Source: Nitrospira sp.
GTDB taxonomy: Bacteria > Nitrospirota > Nitrospiria > Nitrospirales > Nitrospiraceae
Reading direction: 5' to 3'
Length of the DNA: 64,000 bases
NCBI GenBank assembly: GCA_022226955.1
Contig: CP092079.1
Location: 475,217 to 539,216, forward strand
The position numbers and the translations under genes are program-made. Shown in pieces: positions 45,696 to 54,113 of the stretch (positions are counted from its first letter, which is position 1; every line of letters starts with the position of its first letter). A model generated the notes under the pieces. That model was given only the letters and a program-made list of their open reading frames with translations. It did not search any database and was not told where the DNA came from.

Positions 45696-48101
45696 TCAGG
45701 TTGCTTTAATGCGGAGGTTGCGAAACTGCACGCGCTGGTTGGGATAGGCCTGAAGACCGAGGTAGCTGGGCGTTTTCGCTGTACTGGCGAGGCCGCGTCC
45801 GGCATGCGGATTATTGAATTGTGTGACTTGAACGTCGTTGAGCAGAACGGTATAGCGCTGCCCTTGGACGCGAATTTCATATGCGTTCCACTGGCCGGGA
45901 GGGTTCGCCGGCTGTTGCGAGAGGGCTTGGCCTGGTTCATTGTAAATCGCCCCAGTTTTGTGAATGGCTGCGCCATCGGGCCGGCCAAATTCGTCAATCT
46001 GCACCTCGAAGCCGAAATGCACGCCGACCCATGCGGGATTGAGGTAGCCCTTGCTGTTGGGGTCTGGAAATCGGACAAACACGCCGGAGTTGTCCTGCGG
46101 GCGGAACACGCGCCACTCCAGGCGTAGGGTGTAATCGGCGGGCGTGGGGAGATGAGACCAGAGTAGGCCCAATTCGCCGTTGGGGTCGTTGTTGAAGGAT
46201 TCCAGCGCTCCATCCACGATGTGGAAACCTCCCCCGCCCGTCATGGTCCAGCCTTTGAGACTGTGGCCATTGAATAGTGGCGTGAAACCGGGTTCTGCCA
46301 TGGCATCAGGCGCATCTGGCACCAGTAGGCTGGCAAGACGTCGGGCGAAGGCAATGCCGGTCAGCATCGGATTGGGCGAGCCGATGGTTGGGAATAACGC
46401 GGGGCCGGCGACATAGGCGTTGTCGATGTGATGAAAGCGGCAATCTGTGTTGGTCACAGAGTCATTCGGGTCGGTGCCAATCCAGAGCGTGCCCGTCTCG
46501 TGGTGCGTGGTGCCAAGTCCATCGCGTTTCTTCTCGACGACGACCATTGTGCCGCCATCAGCGAATAGTGTGGCGACGTCGTCAGCGGCCTGATCCATTG
46601 CGTCCCACAAAGCATTATCTTTTGCCGATGGTACGAGGTTAACGAATACGCGCGGCTGACCAAATTCATCGGTCTGCGCGTCGAGGCGGACAAAGCTGTT
46701 TGGGTTGCGCGGCTCCATTTCTCCGATCCCCCGCATGGTAATGACGATGAACTGATCATTTGCCGTGCGCAGCGTAGTGAGTGTGTCCACATCGGGAACT
46801 TTCATAAACAACTCGGCCTCGGAGCTTCCTGTCGGTGTGCTCAGTCCCGACGCGGTGATTTGCAAGTGAAAATGGCCAACTGTGCCATCTGGGTGTGTAT
46901 GGCGCCCCTTCAAGAAGAGGGCGCTGGCCTGCAACTCGCGAACCGCAGCTGGGATACCAAGTGTGCTTCGCGGAATACGAATGGTGTAGTTCGAGCGCAG
47001 GTGCGCCATGAGGTTCGATCCGATGTGCGGCCGGTCAAAGGAGTTTTTCGCCAGCCGAGTGGTCTCGATCGTGCCGAGCGCCACAATGACGACGCCGTTT
47101 TCCGGCACGGCAATGGGGCCGAGATTGGTTTCAACGAGATTGACGAAAGCGTGGTTCTCCTGGCGCGGCGCGGGGGCAACCGGAATGAGCCTTGAGGTGG
47201 TGTCCAAGCGAGCAACATGGCAGTTCGGCACTACCATCAGACGTTTCTTTACATCGTCACCTTGTGATTCGATAGCCGCCGCGCGGGCGGCTTTGACGAG
47301 CAGCGGCACGGCGCTAAATTTGTTTGGCGGAAACGCACCGGAGCGGTCGCGCGTTTTCACCGCCAGCGGTGCTTCCAGCTTGTGTAAATCCTCTTGCCCA
47401 GCAGGAATGCCATCGAGATGCAAATCGAGTTCTCTCAGCGGGATCGCTCCGGCTACCTTGTTTGCGGTGACGCCATCAAAAAGACGCTGGCGCAGGGCAG
47501 TGTGCAGGTCACCGTGGATAAAATCGTTTGTTTCCGTTACGCCAATCTGCTCAGCCGCCTCGCGAAAGTAGCGCATGATGAGGTCACTTTTGACCACGCT
47601 GGGCCAGTGGGTGTCAGGAACCTCGGCTGTGAGCAACTGTGGAGACCAGCCGCCCCAGAACAAGGAACGCTCGCCTACGCAATATGCTAGGCCGGAGAAT
47701 TTCTGCGGTGAATGCCACGCCAGCCCCCAGACGTCCCGGCTCCAATTGCGGAACGCCCGCGCATCGCTGTTCGCCTGCCACTGCTGGATTGTGGCCAGAT
47801 GAATTGGATCCGGCCCGGTGAAACCTGCTAACGGGATGTTCTGAACATGCTCATGCACGGCGAACGGGCCGCCTTCCAACACAAGAATACGATGTACATG
47901 TTCTTTGTCTCGTTCAAACAATGTTGAGGCAAGCGTTGCACCGAATGTGCCGCCGCCCACGATAATGATGTCAAAGGGCTTTGCATCTGAACGTTTGCCG
48001 ACGTCCATACTGGCTCTGGCTTCATCCAGCGTGTTGCAGACATAGCGACCCTCAATGTCGCGCGTAAAGCTCGAAGCTTCAGGGAATTCAGGGGAATTCA
48101 T
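45696..48101 (-). CDS. GMC oxidoreductase fused to a DUF1080 domain
   Basis: 801 residues from ATG 48101 (GGAGAG upstream); a GTG at 48128 is the alternative. Residues 40-590 form an FAD-dependent GMC oxidoreductase: DIIIVGGGTFGATLAS dinucleotide fold, LEGG, GERSLFWGGWSP, and a C-terminal THHETGTLWIG plus FPTIGSPNPMLTGIAFARRLA. Residues about 600-800 are a DUF1080/3-keto-disaccharide-hydrolase-type jelly roll (FTPLFNGHSLKGWTMTG, NSGVFVRFP, WNAYEIRVQGQRYTVLLNDV, VQFRNLRIKAT). No signal peptide is seen. C3-oxidation of a glycoside followed by cleavage is a plausible combined activity. Confidence 0.85.
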   Translation of the reverse strand: MNSPEFPEASSFTRDIEGRYVCNTLDEARASMDVGKRSDAKPFDIIIVGGGTFGATLASTLFERDKEHVHRILVLEGGPFAVHEHVQNIPLAGFTGPDPIHLATIQQWQANSDARAFRNWSRDVWGLAWHSPQKFSGLAYCVGERSLFWGGWSPQLLTAEVPDTHWPSVVKSDLIMRYFREAAEQIGVTETNDFIHGDLHTALRQRLFDGVTANKVAGAIPLRELDLHLDGIPAGQEDLHKLEAPLAVKTRDRSGAFPPNKFSAVPLLVKAARAAAIESQGDDVKKRLMVVPNCHVARLDTTSRLIPVAPAPRQENHAFVNLVETNLGPIAVPENGVVIVALGTIETTRLAKNSFDRPHIGSNLMAHLRSNYTIRIPRSTLGIPAAVRELQASALFLKGRHTHPDGTVGHFHLQITASGLSTPTGSSEAELFMKVPDVDTLTTLRTANDQFIVITMRGIGEMEPRNPNSFVRLDAQTDEFGQPRVFVNLVPSAKDNALWDAMDQAADDVATLFADGGTMVVVEKKRDGLGTTHHETGTLWIGTDPNDSVTNTDCRFHHIDNAYVAGPALFPTIGSPNPMLTGIAFARRLASLLVPDAPDAMAEPGFTPLFNGHSLKGWTMTGGGGFHIVDGALESFNNDPNGELGLLWSHLPTPADYTLRLEWRVFRPQDNSGVFVRFPDPNSKGYLNPAWVGVHFGFEVQIDEFGRPDGAAIHKTGAIYNEPGQALSQQPANPPGQWNAYEIRVQGQRYTVLLNDVQVTQFNNPHAGRGLASTAKTPSYLGLQAYPNQRVQFRNLRIKAT

Positions 48102-48272
48102 GATCGAGACTCTCCTATATTTATTCACCTAGTCATTAAATCTGTTGCTGGTTACTCGTACAATAGCGCATAGGGGAAACCAAGCCCTGAGGTTTTTCCC
48201 GCCCGCTATCGCAACTTTTATGCAGGCTCCCACGACGTGGTAGATTTCTACAGAGGGCGCGGCGATATATCG

Positions 48273-48848
48273 TTATCCTGGTTTCGTAAACCCTTCGCTT
48301 TTCAGCACCTCCGCCACATTCCTTCCGTTCGCAAACACGTCGGCCACGGTTCGGCCGTAGACATCCTGGCCATGCGGCACAATGCGGATAGGCCCTTCTT
48401 GCAGGAGTTGCTCTAGCCGCTGGCGGGCTTCTGGTCCGCGTGGCTCGTTGAGTTCCGGTGTGTCGATGCCGCGAAGTCTGATGCGCTCCGATCCCATGCG
48501 CAACGTATCGCCGTCGATGGTGTGGATGGGCTGGTTGGTGGGCATTCTTCTTCCAGAGCGCCTGCCTAAAGCCGAAGACCGCGCTTGTTTCTGGTAGGGC
48601 GTGATTTTGTAGCGACCTTTGGGCAATCGGTGGGGGCGGCTTCCTTGTGAATGGTGTCGGCGATGGGGCTGCAGAGTCGATGGAGGAGAGTTTTCGCTGA
48701 ACGCTGGGTTCCAACAAAGGTCGCAATTTTTCTGGACGGTCGATTCTTGGTCGGAGGCTGTGAGGCGGGCGGCGTGGGCCTGGTCACACCAGGCCGTTGC
48801 TCCGATGAGTACGACAACCATCATGATGAGAGATACGATCGGATGCAT
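48273..48848 (-). CDS. Secreted staphylococcal-nuclease-like protein
   Basis: 191 residues with a signal peptide (cut near AHAARL), a Pro/Arg/His-rich spacer of about 80 residues, and a compact SNase domain from about 105: HTIDGDTLRMG, IRLRGIDTPE (arginine and acidic catalytic residues) and DVYGRTVADVF (second catalytic arginine). The oligonucleotide fold is short but all key residues are visible. Probably a Ca-dependent periplasmic or extracellular nuclease. It follows the GMC gene's upstream region on the same strand. Confidence 0.85.
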   Translation of the reverse strand: MHPIVSLIMMVVVLIGATAWCDQAHAARLTASDQESTVQKNCDLCWNPAFSENSPPSTLQPHRRHHSQGSRPHRLPKGRYKITPYQKQARSSALGRRSGRRMPTNQPIHTIDGDTLRMGSERIRLRGIDTPELNEPRGPEARQRLEQLLQEGPIRIVPHGQDVYGRTVADVFANGRNVAEVLKSEGFTKPG

Positions 48849-48957
48849 GGTTGAGTGCTAAGCAGGGCTTGTGCCATGAGCCGCTCGGTTGACAACGATC
48901 AAAACGGCGTGCTGGAATGCCATCGTTTCACGAACCACGAATCATGGAGGTTGTACG

Positions 48958-49188
48958 ATGGATATGATGGGACGGGTGGGGCTGATCGAGGTGCCGATCT
49001 TGATCGCCCCGGATCAAAAAGTCTGGATGGATCGCATGATCAAGGAAGGGAAAATTGCGATTCCGCCTGGTGGGACACTCGAAAAAGGCTCGCTCTATTC
49101 GATGTTTATCCGGATGCTCCTGCATAACGCGATGGAAGAACAGAAGCGGCAGGAAGTGCTCGATATGGACGACGAGGACGACGAATAA
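48958..49188 (+). CDS. Small protein with acidic tail, unknown function
   Basis: 76 residues from ATG 48958, set by GGAGG at 48946-48950. The body MDMMGRVGLIEVPILIAPDQKVWMDRMIKEGKI is followed by a helical stretch and a very acidic tail ending DMDDEDDE. No family recognised. An ORF extending back to 48889 lacks a ribosome binding site. A hairpin repeat begins two bases after the stop. Confidence 0.65.
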   Translation: MDMMGRVGLIEVPILIAPDQKVWMDRMIKEGKIAIPPGGTLEKGSLYSMFIRMLLHNAMEEQKRQEVLDMDDEDDE

Positions 49189-49190
49189 AT

Positions 49191-49312
49191 CAGAATGTTG
49201 AAAGCTGCCGCCAGCTTCGTTCTCGTGTCGTGCAAGTCCTCAACGTACTCGGAGTACGCCTCGGCCATGCACTCCACTGCGGCCTTGCTGGACGGTAGCT
49301 TTGAACATTCTG
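49191..49312. repeat. Long hairpin repeat, diverged copy
   Basis: Left end CAGAATGTTGAAAGCTGCCG and right end CGGTAGCTTTGAACATTCTG form an imperfect inverted repeat of 122 bases, with an inner ACGTACTCGGAGTACG hairpin. Ends and inner sequence resemble the repeat at 58165-58284, so it looks like the same family. Confidence 0.7.
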
Positions 49313-49386
49313 CAATGTAGAGCCGTATCGAAACGATTCAGTTTGTATCCCTGGAGATACAAGCTGCCGCCTGGATGAGAGACGGA

Positions 49387-50670
49387 CTATAAGTTTTTGA
49401 AGGCGGTGTGCGCGGCGCGGATGGTTTTTTCGATGTCCTGGGCGCTGTGCGCGGTGGAGAGGAACGCCGCTTCAAATTGCGACGGCGCCAGATAGATGCC
49501 CTGGTCTAGCATCTTATGGAAATACTTTCCGTAGCGCGCGGTATCGGCCTGCTTCACGGTATTCCAATCGCTGACCGGCGTTGAGGTAAAGAACGCCGTG
49601 AGCATGGAGCCGACGCGGGTTTGGATCAACGGAACACCCGCTTTCTTTGCGGCTTGCCCGATGCCTTTCGCCAGAGCCGCCGATTGCGCCTCAAGCTTCT
49701 TGTAGACGCCTTTTTTCTTCAGCTGCTTCAACGTTTCGATTCCTGCCGAGACGGCCAGCGGATTGCCCGAGAGGGTGCCCGCTTGATACACGGGTCCTGA
49801 AGGCGCAATCAGATCCATGATCTCTTTCCGCCCGCCGTAGGCGCCGACCGGCAGGCCGCCGCCGATGATTTTCCCCAGGACCGTGAGGTCCGGCGTAATG
49901 CCATAGAGGGCCTGCGCGCCTCCGTAATTCACCCGAAATCCGGAAATCACTTCGTCAAAGACGAGAAGGATGTCATTTTCCGCCGTCAGCCGGCGCAGCG
50001 CGGAGAGAAACTCCGGCGCCGGAGGCACGACGCCCATATTGCCGGCGATCGGCTCCAGAATAATGCAGGCGAGGTTCTTGCGGTGTTCAGCCACCAGTTT
50101 TCGCACGGCGGCGATGTCGTTGTACGGGGCGGTCAGCGTGTGTTTGGCAAAATCGACCGGCACGCCCGGCGAATCGGGAATGCCTAATGTCGCCAGGCCA
50201 GAACCGGCTTTGGCGAGCAGATAGTCGCTGTGCCCGTGGTAACAGCCTTCGAATTTCAGGACATTGTCCCGTTTCGTGAAGCCTCGAGCGACACGAATGG
50301 CGCTCATCACAGCTTCGGTGCCGGAACTGACCAGACGCACTTTCTCTATGGATGGGAATGCGTCACGAATCATGCGGGCGAGCGTGACTTCCAGTTCCGT
50401 AGGCGCGCCATAGCTAGTGCCGTTGTCGGCGGCTTTCTTGATCGTTCGGATGACCGCCGGCGCGGCATGTCCCAGGATCATGGGGCCCCAGGAGAGGACA
50501 TAGTCGAGATACCTGTTGCCGTCGACGTCGTAGAGCGTGGCTCCTTTGGCGCGTTTGATGAATCGGGGTTGTCCGCCGACTGAACGGAAGGCTCGGACGG
50601 GACTATTGACCCCACCGGGAATGAGTTGTTGCGCCGCGGAAAAGAGCTGGGTCGATCGAGTAGTTTTCAT
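49387..50670 (-). CDS. hemL: Glutamate-1-semialdehyde aminotransferase
   Basis: PLP enzyme making 5-aminolevulinate in the C5 haem and tetrapyrrole pathway, 427 residues from ATG 50670. Marks include PGGVNSPVRAFRSVGG, DVDGNRYLDYVLSWGPMILGH, the aspartate in VFDEVISGFR, and the PLP lysine in LGKIIGGGLPVGAYGG. A GTG/ATG-like start at 50691 would add seven residues. No other haem genes are adjacent. Confidence 0.96.
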   Translation of the reverse strand: MKTTRSTQLFSAAQQLIPGGVNSPVRAFRSVGGQPRFIKRAKGATLYDVDGNRYLDYVLSWGPMILGHAAPAVIRTIKKAADNGTSYGAPTELEVTLARMIRDAFPSIEKVRLVSSGTEAVMSAIRVARGFTKRDNVLKFEGCYHGHSDYLLAKAGSGLATLGIPDSPGVPVDFAKHTLTAPYNDIAAVRKLVAEHRKNLACIILEPIAGNMGVVPPAPEFLSALRRLTAENDILLVFDEVISGFRVNYGGAQALYGITPDLTVLGKIIGGGLPVGAYGGRKEIMDLIAPSGPVYQAGTLSGNPLAVSAGIETLKQLKKKGVYKKLEAQSAALAKGIGQAAKKAGVPLIQTRVGSMLTAFFTSTPVSDWNTVKQADTARYGKYFHKMLDQGIYLAPSQFEAAFLSTAHSAQDIEKTIRAAHTAFKNL

Positions 50671-50946
50671 AATGGGGGCGCACCCTAACACGCTCTTCTA
50701 CACCGGTCAAGAAAGTCTAGTGAGGAGAAGCGAGGCTGGTGTTCATCGCCTCATAAAAGGAGCAAAAGTGTCTCAAGAGATACGGCCCTATCAATTTAGA
50801 TACGATTGGCTTGGTCCTATTGTAGCCAGATGAAGGCGATTCACTTGAAAATTCGATAGAGAGCGACTGGAGACATCGCGGCCTAACTCTTGCTGTGTGT
50901 ATTTGGCGAGCGAAGTACCGGGGTAATGAGGAGTGAGGGGTAACTT

Positions 50947-51207
50947 ATGACGGTGGTGTGTTCGTGGTGCCGACATGAAGGATTAGCCGGAGTCTTTGGG
51001 GAAAAAGCTCCCTTCGATGACCGGCGGGAAACCCATGGAATTTGTCCGTCGCATCGGGTCCAGGTTCGTAACGGATGGAGCGAGGCAGGATTGACTTGCA
51101 GCAACACGCAGGGATCGACGACTCTAGACGTCGGCGAGTCTATCGTGCGTTCCGCAGCCCACCTCTTGAGCGGACTGCGAAACCTTTCTCGGAAGGCCGG
51201 GTTGTAG
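50947..51207 (+). CDS. Small cysteine-containing protein, unknown function
   Basis: 86 residues with GAGGGG six bases before the ATG. The N-terminal half VVCSWCRHEGLAGVFGEKAPF ... RETHGICPSHR has CXXC followed by CXXH, a probable zinc site. I have the impression of related short proteins in Nitrospira but cannot name a family. The C-terminal half is less conserved-looking. It is convergent with the YidB gene. Confidence 0.6.
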   Translation: MTVVCSWCRHEGLAGVFGEKAPFDDRRETHGICPSHRVQVRNGWSEAGLTCSNTQGSTTLDVGESIVRSAAHLLSGLRNLSRKAGL

Positions 51208-51227
51208 GTTTTCCAGCCATACGCATT

Positions 51228-51629
51228 CTATTTTCCTTGAAACATCTTCAGCAGTTGATCGAGTCCGCCGGCTTCAATTTTTCCGGTCGGGGTCAGCTTA
51301 TCTACGAGATCCGGTAGCAGACCGGCGAGTTGTGCGCCGGCGGCTTCGGTCGAAATTCCGGCCTTTGCCGCCAGTTGTTTGAGCAGGTCGCTGCCGAGGC
51401 CCTGTTGAATTTGCTGAGGCGTCACAGGGAGATTCTTGCCCGTGCTGACCCACGAGTTCACGATCTCGCCCAGGCCGTTCTTTTGGAAGGCCTGAACTAA
51501 TCCTGCGAGTCCTCCGACCGAACTATTCTGACCGAGTAAGCTGGTTACGGCTTGCAACAAAGGGTTTTGGTTGCTGTTTCCTCCGAGCATGCCGCCGACC
51601 GCTTGCCCTAATTGATCCATGAGACTCAT
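51228..51629 (-). CDS. YidB-family (DUF937) protein
   Basis: 133 residues, Gly/Gln/Leu-rich and helical, with the family's MSLMDQLGQAVGGMLGG start, SVGGLAGLVQAFQKNGLGEIVNSWVSTG and a terminal GGLDQLLKMF. Function in the family is unknown. It begins 12 bases after the barstar-like gene on the same strand and may share its transcript. Confidence 0.88.
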   Translation of the reverse strand: MSLMDQLGQAVGGMLGGNSNQNPLLQAVTSLLGQNSSVGGLAGLVQAFQKNGLGEIVNSWVSTGKNLPVTPQQIQQGLGSDLLKQLAAKAGISTEAAGAQLAGLLPDLVDKLTPTGKIEAGGLDQLLKMFQGK

Positions 51630-51641
51630 GGCGATGTCCTC

Positions 51642-52181
51642 CTAATTCTTTGCAGGACGAGACGATCGTCCTTTCGTTGGGGGCAGGAGATCTGGCATCG
51701 GCGCTGGATCGATTCCCCAATGTTTCCGCTTAGGTGCTTCCTGTGGTGATACCGCAAAGAGCGCATGAAAGGCAATCGCCTTAGAACCTCCGCTCGCGTG
51801 GCCGTTGCTCCAGGCCTCCCCGGCATCGCTCAGGATTTCGAGCAGTGTTTCGTATTCATCCTCGTCAGTAGGCAGGACGGCCTGTGCGTCGGTGATCAGC
51901 AGCACATAACCCTTCGCAGGCAGCCATTCCAAATCCGCGAGGCATTCCTCCATCGCGTCCCAGTTGTGGCCGAAATAGTCGGGGAAGCTCAAGGCGCGGG
52001 CAAATTCCGTGAACAGGCCGGCGGGCGTCGAGCATTTTTTGCCCTGGATCGCGCGCAACGCGAATCCAGCCGGAGGCTTGACCATCGCGGACGCGGTTGT
52101 GCCAGCCGGCACGACCAGCAGAGACGACCAGGGAGCGTGCGGCGTCTGGAGATAACTCATCAGGGTGCGCGGTAGAGTCAT
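51642..52181 (-). CDS. Barstar-family RNase inhibitor
   Basis: 179 residues. The barstar core lies at about 50-110: LFTEFARALSFPDYFGHNWDAMEECLADL, with the aspartate and tryptophan positions that contact barnase, then YVLLITDAQAVL. It has an extra N-terminal extension and a C-terminal tail compared with the 90-residue barstar. It lies 15 bases downstream of a secreted barnase-like RNase gene, the expected order for a toxin and its cytoplasmic inhibitor. Confidence 0.85.
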   Translation of the reverse strand: MTLPRTLMSYLQTPHAPWSSLLVVPAGTTASAMVKPPAGFALRAIQGKKCSTPAGLFTEFARALSFPDYFGHNWDAMEECLADLEWLPAKGYVLLITDAQAVLPTDEDEYETLLEILSDAGEAWSNGHASGGSKAIAFHALFAVSPQEAPKRKHWGIDPAPMPDLLPPTKGRSSRPAKN

Positions 52182-52196
52182 AAAATGAGCAGCGTC

Positions 52197-52616
52197 CTAG
52201 TTGAGAGGCGTGAAGGTTCGGTAATGATCGCTGGTATAATACGCTTTGCCGGTACGTTGTTCGATGACCAGCCGCTCCGCATCGCGCGGCCGGCCGCGAA
52301 TTTTCGGATTCACGTCGTATTCGCGATAGCGGCCGCGCGGCAATCGCCGCTCCCGGTTTTGAAAGTCCCGTCCGCCGATATAGCCGGGCAGGGGGACTCC
52401 ATCCCGTTCCTGCAAACGCTTCAGCAGGTCCTGCGCCTTGAGGGGCGCCATTGAGGTGCCGCTGCGATCTTGCGCCATCGCCGACGACGATGGCGGGGAT
52501 TGCATGAGCGGTTCCGTCAGGCCGGTTTCCGCGCGCAGTCCGGCGCAGACCATCAGCCCCAGCAGGAAGACGGCGACAAGGCACTGAGTGAAACGTCGGA
52601 TACGAGGGAACGGCAT
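52197..52616 (-). CDS. Secreted barnase-like ribonuclease
   Basis: 139 residues from ATG 52616. A signal peptide ends near GLRAETG. The C-terminal 65 residues match microbial RNase (barnase/N1) architecture: RDFQNRERRLP, YREYDVN with the general base glutamate, RGRPRDAERLVI with two arginines, and SDHYRTFTPLN with the catalytic histidine. Readings extending to 53006 are artefacts. The adjacent barstar-like gene strongly supports the call. Confidence 0.88.
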   Translation of the reverse strand: MPFPRIRRFTQCLVAVFLLGLMVCAGLRAETGLTEPLMQSPPSSSAMAQDRSGTSMAPLKAQDLLKRLQERDGVPLPGYIGGRDFQNRERRLPRGRYREYDVNPKIRGRPRDAERLVIEQRTGKAYYTSDHYRTFTPLN

Positions 52617-52854
52617 GGCGAGAATCCTGTTCGTCCGTCGCAAAGGCACAGCGACGGTAGCATGTGCATGGGGGGAGGTCAAACGCGCTTTCGGCAAGGC
52701 GGCTCGATCGCATTGCGGCACTCTATGCGCGGGATGGCCTGTAGGATAGAATGTCGGTGGATTAGTTTGCGGCATGGATTCAGAGCGAGTTGTCATCCGA
52801 TTGCGATCGCACGTCAGAAAGATCCGACTCCATCGTGATGCCCCTGAAGGACGC

Positions 52855-53469
52855 ATGACGAGCGCCATGCGAGGAGCGAACATTGTGTTGAATTCATGTG
52901 CCGCCCGAGAAGCGCGTCCGTTCCTGCGCCGGTCGGTTGCCGTCATCGCGTTGCTTGTTCTGCTAGGCAGTCCCGTGTCGGGGTTTGCCCAGAGCGGCTC
53001 GCTCAATCAATCTCCGACCGGCATCGTCAAGCGCTATGTGGGGCTCGACAAGAAGGGTGCCCGCATGGACGCCATGTCGTTTGAAACGCTGGTGCCCTAC
53101 ATCGACTGGACCGAGGAGCCGTTGTGGGGGCGGGTCGTGGTGATTCAAGACGTCACGGTGCCGGAGGATTACCGGAAATGGGACGTCGTGAACCGGCTTG
53201 AAGTCGTGATTCCGGTCACCTTCACGGTTCTTGGCTCGGTGTATTTGGAAACGGCGGCATTTGTGCCGGACGCGGCCACGGAAGAAGTCCGATTTCGCGT
53301 CAAGGCCATCCGAAGCAAATGGCGGATCGTGGAGCCAATGATTCCCCCGCATATCGGGTTAAAACGGATGATCGATTTAGTGCGCGACGCGGAGGTCAAA
53401 GAAGCCGATGTCGAGAAGCGCGGCCTGCTGACGGCTCTGGGAGAAACATTGCGAAAGGTCAAGCCATGA
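52855..53469 (+). CDS. Secreted protein of unknown function
   Basis: 204 residues from ATG 52855 (GAAGGA close upstream; ATG 52867 is an alternative). A signal peptide (LLVLLGSPVSGFAQS) precedes a mature domain with IDWTEEPLWGRVVVIQDVTVPED and a beta-rich NTF2-like feel (VVIPVTFTVLGSVYLETAAF, VRFRVKAIRSKWRIVEPMI). I do not recognise a named family. The stop overlaps the phosphatase start (ATGA), so it is in an operon with gph and the M16 pair. Confidence 0.75.
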   Translation: MTSAMRGANIVLNSCAAREARPFLRRSVAVIALLVLLGSPVSGFAQSGSLNQSPTGIVKRYVGLDKKGARMDAMSFETLVPYIDWTEEPLWGRVVVIQDVTVPEDYRKWDVVNRLEVVIPVTFTVLGSVYLETAAFVPDAATEEVRFRVKAIRSKWRIVEPMIPPHIGLKRMIDLVRDAEVKEADVEKRGLLTALGETLRKVKP

Positions 53470-54113
53470 CGAAGACCCCGGTGGAGTTGTTGATATTCGA
53501 TTTGGACGGCACGTTGATCGAATCGAAGTGGGACATTGCCTATTCGGTCAATCTCACGCTGGCCGAATTGGGGCTGCCGGAACGGCCGCTCGAAGAGATT
53601 TTCGGATTCGTTGGCGACGGGGTCAAGAAACTTCTGCGGCTGGCCGTTGGCGAGAGCAGCCGGGTGAGCTTCGACGAGGCCCTCGCCGTGTTTCGCCGCC
53701 ACTATCTCGAACATTGTCTGGACCGCACGGTCTTTTTTCCAGGGATCGAGCCGATGTTGCGGCATTTTTCCGACAAGCACAAAGCCGTGGCGACGAATAA
53801 ATCGATCGAATATACGCGCGTCATTCTCAATGGATTGGGCGCGGAGTATTTCCCCTGGGTCGTTGGAGGAGACAGCGGCTTTGGTCTGAAACCCGAGCCT
53901 GGTATGCTGTTGCACCTGCTGGAGCAGGTGAAGGTGCCCAAGGAGCGCGCCGTGCTGGTCGGCGACAGCACCAACGACATCAACGGCGGTCACAACGCCG
54001 GTATTCGGGTTTGTGCCGTCGGCTATGGGATGGGGAATCGTGAGAAGATGGCAGCCTGCCAGCCGGATTGGTTTATCGAACGGCCGGAACAACTGATGGA
54101 GATTTTTACATGA
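53466..54113 (+). CDS. gph: HAD phosphatase, phosphoglycolate-phosphatase type
   Basis: 215 residues. HAD motif I is FDLDGTLIESK, motif II a threonine in AVATNKS, motif III the KPEPG lysine and motif IV VGDSTNDINGG; the cap domain contains FGFVGDGVKKLL, as in Gph proteins. It would salvage 2-phosphoglycolate from DNA repair or oxygenation. ATG 53466 overlaps the preceding stop; its own stop overlaps the peptidase start. Confidence 0.9.
   Translation: MTKTPVELLIFDLDGTLIESKWDIAYSVNLTLAELGLPERPLEEIFGFVGDGVKKLLRLAVGESSRVSFDEALAVFRRHYLEHCLDRTVFFPGIEPMLRHFSDKHKAVATNKSIEYTRVILNGLGAEYFPWVVGGDSGFGLKPEPGMLLHLLEQVKVPKERAVLVGDSTNDINGGHNAGIRVCAVGYGMGNREKMAACQPDWFIERPEQLMEIFT

Noticed and set aside
42000-47000. 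CRISPR array or cas genes near the CARF-like gene
   Set aside because: I looked for regularly spaced repeats and neighbouring cas-like proteins and saw none.
50770-50833. Possible 21-residue peptide from a GTG behind AAAGGAG
   Set aside because: Ribosome site is good but the product is too short and unremarkable to support without conservation data.
51865-52713. Minus-strand ORF of 282 residues across RNase and barstar genes
   Set aside because: Different frame from both clear genes, Arg-rich, no motif.
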